Notes under the pieces: generated by a model | The model's database searches: none | The model's input: only the letters and a program-made list of their open reading frames with translations | Told to the model about the DNA's origin: nothing | Part shown: positions 59,757 to 64,000 of the stretch, piece after piece | Numbering within the stretch: position 1 is the first letter of the stretch | Layout of the letters: each line of letters opens with the position of its first letter | Source of the DNA: Plazaster borealis | Taxonomy: Eukaryota > Echinodermata > Asteroidea > Forcipulatida > Labidiasteridae | Length of the DNA stretch: 64,000 nucleotides | Assembly: GCA_021014325.1 (NCBI GenBank) | Contig: CM037467.1 | Span: forward strand, 4,898,001-4,962,000 | Reading direction: 5' to 3' | Translations under genes and position numbers: made by a program

Positions 59757-60360
59757 GTTAAAATGTTTCTGGGTGTTTCTGGCATGGTATGGCAGCAATA
59801 TCAGGCATGAGAATGGGTGATGATGAAAAAAATCTAACGCTAAAAATGCATGTCCGAATTTTGGGCAATGTCCGGATTTTGGGCAAGGTGACTTTTCAAA
59901 GTCTGCACACATGTTCCTTTGCTGCAGCAGTAAACGTATTACGGTCAAACAATTAATCAACCGCTCCGTGATTGAAGCGAGGAATGAGAGAAGTCTACAC
60001 ATATCCATCGCTGCATAAATGCACATGGATCAGCCGGGCGGCAATTGTTAACATGCTGGTTTTTTCACAAATGGTGTGTCAATCTGCGATATACGATTAC
60101 AAAGGTAAACTTACAATTTCTGATTAGAGAAGAGGGATTAGCAAAATCCAAATGTATACCTCCTACAACTCGCCCCCAAAATTTTATATCAAATTCACAC
60201 TGAACTCGAAGACCACAAATTTGAAAGGAAAAAAATGGAATTCAGGTTTAAACCGGAAGATTCTCATACCTGAATATGTACCACCTCACCTTGTATTCCT
60301 ATGATTGCTTCGTCTCATAAAATCATTCTGCACAGAAGCACCACCAGATTTAATTAGTTA
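59757..60360 (+). mobile_element. SINE A 3' fragment split by a TIR element
   Basis: TGGTATGGCAGCAATAT stops at 59801 and resumes ATGTACCACCTCACCTTGTA at 60274. The rest matches 57850-57960. Confidence 0.75.
59797..60277. mobile_element. 471-bp TIR element with 5-bp duplication AATAT
   Basis: Element 59802-60272: CAGGCATGAGAAT faces ATTCTCATACCTG. AATAT is on both sides, and the empty site GCAGCAATATGCACC is at 57870-57885. Confidence 0.8.
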
Positions 60361-60469
60361 GGTTTAATTGTTTAACTTGTTATGAAGGGGAATAGACCAA
60401 TTTGTTTTTTAGCATTTGAGAATCACTGCATACTTGGTTTTGGGGTTAAGTTTTTTAGTATTACAGGGG

Positions 60470-61135
60470 CGTGTTTTGGCGACCATGACCGGAAACAAGT
60501 TTTTGACGTAAAGTTCACTGACCGAAACAATTTCCGAGAGCTACGCGAAAACGGGTCGGTAACCAGAAACAGTTCATGACGTAGGTAAATCTCTTGAAAA
60601 TTCATGTTCTTAAAATATACAACCTTCAGTTTATTTTCAAGTTATGGAACTTAGTCTTTGTAGTTTTATCAACATTATTTTATTGTTATGCTTGAAGGTA
60701 TTTAATTTTGAAAGTATTCCATTGACATTTTCCGATATTTTTTAGAGTTCGCCATCTTGAAACCGAGCCAATAAGTCGGTTACGGTTTGGTCGGAACAGC
60801 CGCGTCACCGCGGTTCAACCGAAGACCTGAAAACGCTTAACCAATGACCAAAGCTTAAACATGTTTCTGGTTGGGGTCTCCAGAACGCAATCCTGGGTAA
60901 AAACACCCACAACCTTTACTTCTCTTAAAGAAGTATTTGTACTAAGCTTTCCAAGTAAATGTAAGTAAATGGCGGTGAAGAAATGAAAGTCTTTTGTTGC
61001 AGCTGTGGCTTTAGTGGTGGCAGTTCAAAGAGATGAGAAATTTCAAACTTTTATCTAGATTCAGACTTTTTATGTCTGCCTGGTGAAAACAAAAACGGTT
61101 GTTTTTATACTTTAGATAAAATAAATCATGCTGTT
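60470..61135 (+). other. Flank, nothing recognised
   Basis: No repeat ends or exons that I can support. No AATAAA noticed in the first 500 bases after the CROT stop. Confidence 0.35.
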
Positions 61136-61440
61136 TGATCTACTTCTCTAGCTCTGAGGATACTGTTCTTAAAAGTTTCTGAAATCTGTAACTCCAGGTG
61201 TTATTAAACGGTGGAAATGCCATTATTTCAATGTTCTCATAAAATTTGGATCGTAGTTCCAGAACTTGTTGTCGTTGGTGACACTTCCCCCTGAGTTTTC
61301 GCCAGCCTGGACCAGAAACAATGAGCCTCAGTTGCTGGTCATGCATTTCCGAGAATACGATGACGTAGTTGTTTTCCACCAAACTGTAATCTAGGTATTG
61401 GCTAGTGCGTGGTGTCAAGACGCTGAGCTTGCAAAATATA
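61136..61440 (-). CDS. Possible terminal exon of an unrecognised minus-strand gene
   Basis: Read on the minus strand, an open frame of about 95 codons ends with a stop at 61140. It includes NNYVIVFSEMHDQQLRLIVS, a GPGWRKLRGKCHQRQQ stretch and NIEIMAFPPFNNTWSYRFQK. Composition is protein-like and not repeat-like, and an acceptor-like TTTTGCAAGCTCAG lies just upstream on that strand. I do not recognise the family and found no partner exon, so this could be chance. Confidence 0.28.
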
Positions 61441-61779
61441 AAAATAATAGAAATTTTTGGCAGATTTTAAACACTGAAGAGTACCAATCCAACAATGTGA
61501 ATAAAATTCTTAAGACCACATTTGTGTTCCATTGCAGGAAAATAAAATTAACTCTCTATTTTGAAAACATTTATTTTCAAAGGAAATGCTTGCGTCTTGA
61601 CTGTTTCTGATACGGACACTATGCATAGGTCTTAGAACTGGTCAGTGAAACTGGCGGAAACTTGTTTGTGGTAAAGAACGCCAAAACACGCTGTAACAAT
61701 TAGTCATAGTTTTAAGCAGGCATTAGTTATCATAAAGATGTACATTTTAGCCTTACCAATGCATTCATGTTTTTACATT

Positions 61780-62206
61780 GTTTTTTCTATCAGCCTCAAA
61801 TATTGTTATACAGTTAACATTAACGTATTGTTCTCTGACAAATTGTTTTTAAAATGTGGATTAATGTAACAATGCAATGCAAGCAGTACAACAGGGCCCA
61901 ATTTCAAGGAGCTGCTTAAGCACAAAAATAAGCTAAGCACAAAAAATTATGCTTACCAGAATAAGATTAACAGCCAAAATACCATGTCACATGTACAATT
62001 TGTGACTGGTACCCTGCTCATTTATGGAATTGGGCCCAGGACACTCATGTGTTTACTTTGTTTTTGTTATCAGCCTCAAATACTGTGTGGGCAAAAAAAC
62101 AGACAACACATGCCTAATGTACAGTTAACATTATTGTATTGTTCTTCGACAAATTGTTTTTAAAACTGTGGATTTATGTAACAATGCAATGCAAGCAGTA
62201 CAACAG
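61780..62206. repeat. Diverged direct duplication separated by MITE D
   Basis: ATCAGCCTCAAATA, ACAAATTGTTTTTAAAA and GTAACAATGCAATGCAAGCA occur at 61793-61894 and 62072-62206. Confidence 0.75.
61893..62039. mobile_element. MITE D
   Basis: GGGCCCAATTTCAAGGAGCTGC faces TTTATGGAATTGGGCCC; body GACTGGTACCCTGCTCATT. It sits right at the end of the first duplicate. Confidence 0.8.
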
Positions 62207-62951
62207 TGCAGCCTTTTAATGGCCTTTTGAGGTTCAGTTGACAAATGAAGCTCAAATTCAATTGGCAAGTCAAGAATTTTAGCTTCACACACTGAACTTT
62301 CCTTGTCTAAACCTGTCATGTGGCAAATGCTTTTAAACATAAAATATTTCTGTTTGAACATGTCGAACAAACACTAAAGCCATGTCAGCCATGATTGGCT
62401 TTTATATGCCGCACACACAGATCCTTGTCATTTGATTGGTGGAACACGCATCACATGTCGACCTTTTGCCATGTTTACTGCCGTGACGCTCCAAAACTTA
62501 ATATTGGAGTCCTATATGGATAATTAAAGGACGCTTTGCAGTGTAATTTCCGAGGCTGTTTGTCCAAACCAAGCAAAACAATTGAACTTTGAAATATAAC
62601 TTAAATTTTAGCAGTAAATCACAGTGGACAAAGTCGGTGTCTAAATGGAGTCGTCCACGTTGTTCACTTTTTTTAAAGAGAATTTTCAGATTTGGGGTGG
62701 ACTAGTTGCCAAGTCTAGTTTGTTTTTATCGTGAAAGAAATTTCAAATTACAAGGATCTATGTGCGAGTTATAAAAAACCAATATTGAACATGTTGAATG
62801 CATTTCTTTCATGCATTATTGCAAATTATAACCACTTGGTAAAACCCTGTGTTTCCATTTCACGAGGCAAAGCTGAGAGAAATGGAATTGTCCAGAGTTC
62901 ACCTAAAATTGATTATATTTTGCGACAATGTACTGACATGCATCCGATACA

Positions 62952-63100
62952 CCTGGGCTCGATTTCACAAATATTTAAGACTGATCTTAAGTGCAAATCA
63001 ATCTTAATTGCTAAGCAAAGTGTGATGTCACAATACAAATTACTAATACTAACAACTCATCTTAAGATGAATCTTAGTGCTTTGTGAAATCGACCCCTGG
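62952..63100. mobile_element. MITE F, second copy, CCTGG on both sides
   Basis: Element 62957-63095: CTCGATTTCACAAATATTTA faces CTTTGTGAAATCGACC. Inner TTAAGACTGATCTTAAG is itself palindromic. Confidence 0.75.
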
Positions 63101-63239
63101 CCCCCCAACTTCGCTTGAGTTATTACACCACCGTTCTTTTCAGAACCAACACTCATAAGCCCTTTTCACATGACAAAGGCAAACTAGGGTCCTTGGACTT
63201 GACAACGTTGTGTTCTTATTAGGACCATGGACCCCCTGC

Positions 63240-64000
63240 TTATTTCTCTCGTGTGAAAAGGGCTATTGAGAGCTATTTCATGTACATGGTGTTACTGCCA
63301 ACCTTATGGCCTCCATACAACCAGCACCTCCATCTATTCCCATTGTTTGTATCCCCTGTGGGGTCTTCTTTCGTTCTTTCCTATGTCCCTAAAGTTTCTT
63401 TGCTAAAAACCCTTGAGTAGGGGAATCAATGAAGTGTATACAAGTTATTTTGTATTTGTTTACCTGTCATTACTTTTTAATCAGCAAACTATTATACAGG
63501 CATCTAAAAATTATACTATCTCTCCAATTATATATTAAGAGTTAAATATTTTTGTTGTTGTATATATTACCAATAAGTAATCATAAATGATAATATAATT
63601 TTTTTCTTATTAAACTGGAACAATGCCAAACAATTGAACTTTGAAATAAAACTTAACATTTTAGCATTTAATAAAGTACTACCTCAAGAAAATGTTCACA
63701 ATATGTATAGTATTCTTTATACAACTCTGAGGTTACATGTTCTTGCAAAATTTGACAGAATTGGACGGAGAAGTCAAACGTTAGTGGTATGTAAACACTG
63801 TACATTTAAAGTGTCATTTGTAACTAGACAAGCATTGTGAGAATAAGATTGTGTATGAATGAAAACTTGATGCCCAGTTCCTTCTAATATTGTAAGATCG
63901 CATCACGCATATCCGACCAACTAATTGTATGGGCTTTTTGGTAGTGCCATTGTTTTTATGTTCAATTGGAAAATGAAATGGCCATACCATTGCTATGGGG
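63240..64000 (+). other. Distal flank, AT-rich, nothing recognised
   Basis: Low GC, no intact repeat ends or exon-like frames visible. Confidence 0.4.

Overview
This window is eukaryotic genomic DNA with intron-rich genes and dense short transposable elements. I infer an echinoderm, probably a sea star. The reasons are split genes with canonical GT/AG junctions, a Death-NACHT-LRR gene of the kind expanded in echinoderms, and interspersed elements that look like those of asteroid genomes. The species assignment comes from general pattern, not from a search.

Three protein-coding genes can be reconstructed, all on the + strand. (1) 1035-17096: the 3' sixteen exons of an ABC transporter of subfamily C with the features of the sulfonylurea-receptor branch (ABCC8/9). 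They encode the end of the linker after NBD1, the second membrane-spanning domain and all of NBD2. The 5' half lies left of the window. (2) 27296-31880: a two-exon NLR-type gene with an N-terminal Death domain, a NACHT ATPase and a short LRR tail; an upstream exon may exist. (3) 42150-59496: a complete fifteen-exon peroxisomal carnitine O-octanoyltransferase (CROT). Its predicted 611 residues compare with 612 in human, and it ends in the PTS1-type tripeptide SKM. All exon phases join cleanly in the three genes.

Between and inside the genes the DNA is mostly short repeats, which I label by letter. SINE A, A2 and C start with a tRNA-Leu-like head. SINE B, D and E are other tRNA-like types. MITE A, B and C are about 350-500 bp and sit at TTAA sites. 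MITE D (GGGCCCAATTTC ends) is often the host into which A or C has jumped. MITE F is 138 bp and lies between CCTGG repeats. There are also several one-off foldback elements and a non-LTR retrotransposon remnant. No rRNA, functional-looking tRNA, CRISPR or prokaryotic features were seen.

The best observations are these. CROT exon 14 is tandemly duplicated, and the second copy keeps both splice sites and phase but carries an in-frame TGA. A SINE tail forms the splice acceptor of the intact copy. A 743-bp almost perfect palindrome at 37136-37878 is flanked by an 11-bp direct repeat. Nested insertions reveal the TTAA target of the MITE families. Two hairpins in an ABCC intron match the histone mRNA 3' stem-loop. 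I found no multi-gene system; the three genes have unrelated roles (channel-type ABC regulator, innate immune sensor, peroxisomal lipid metabolism).
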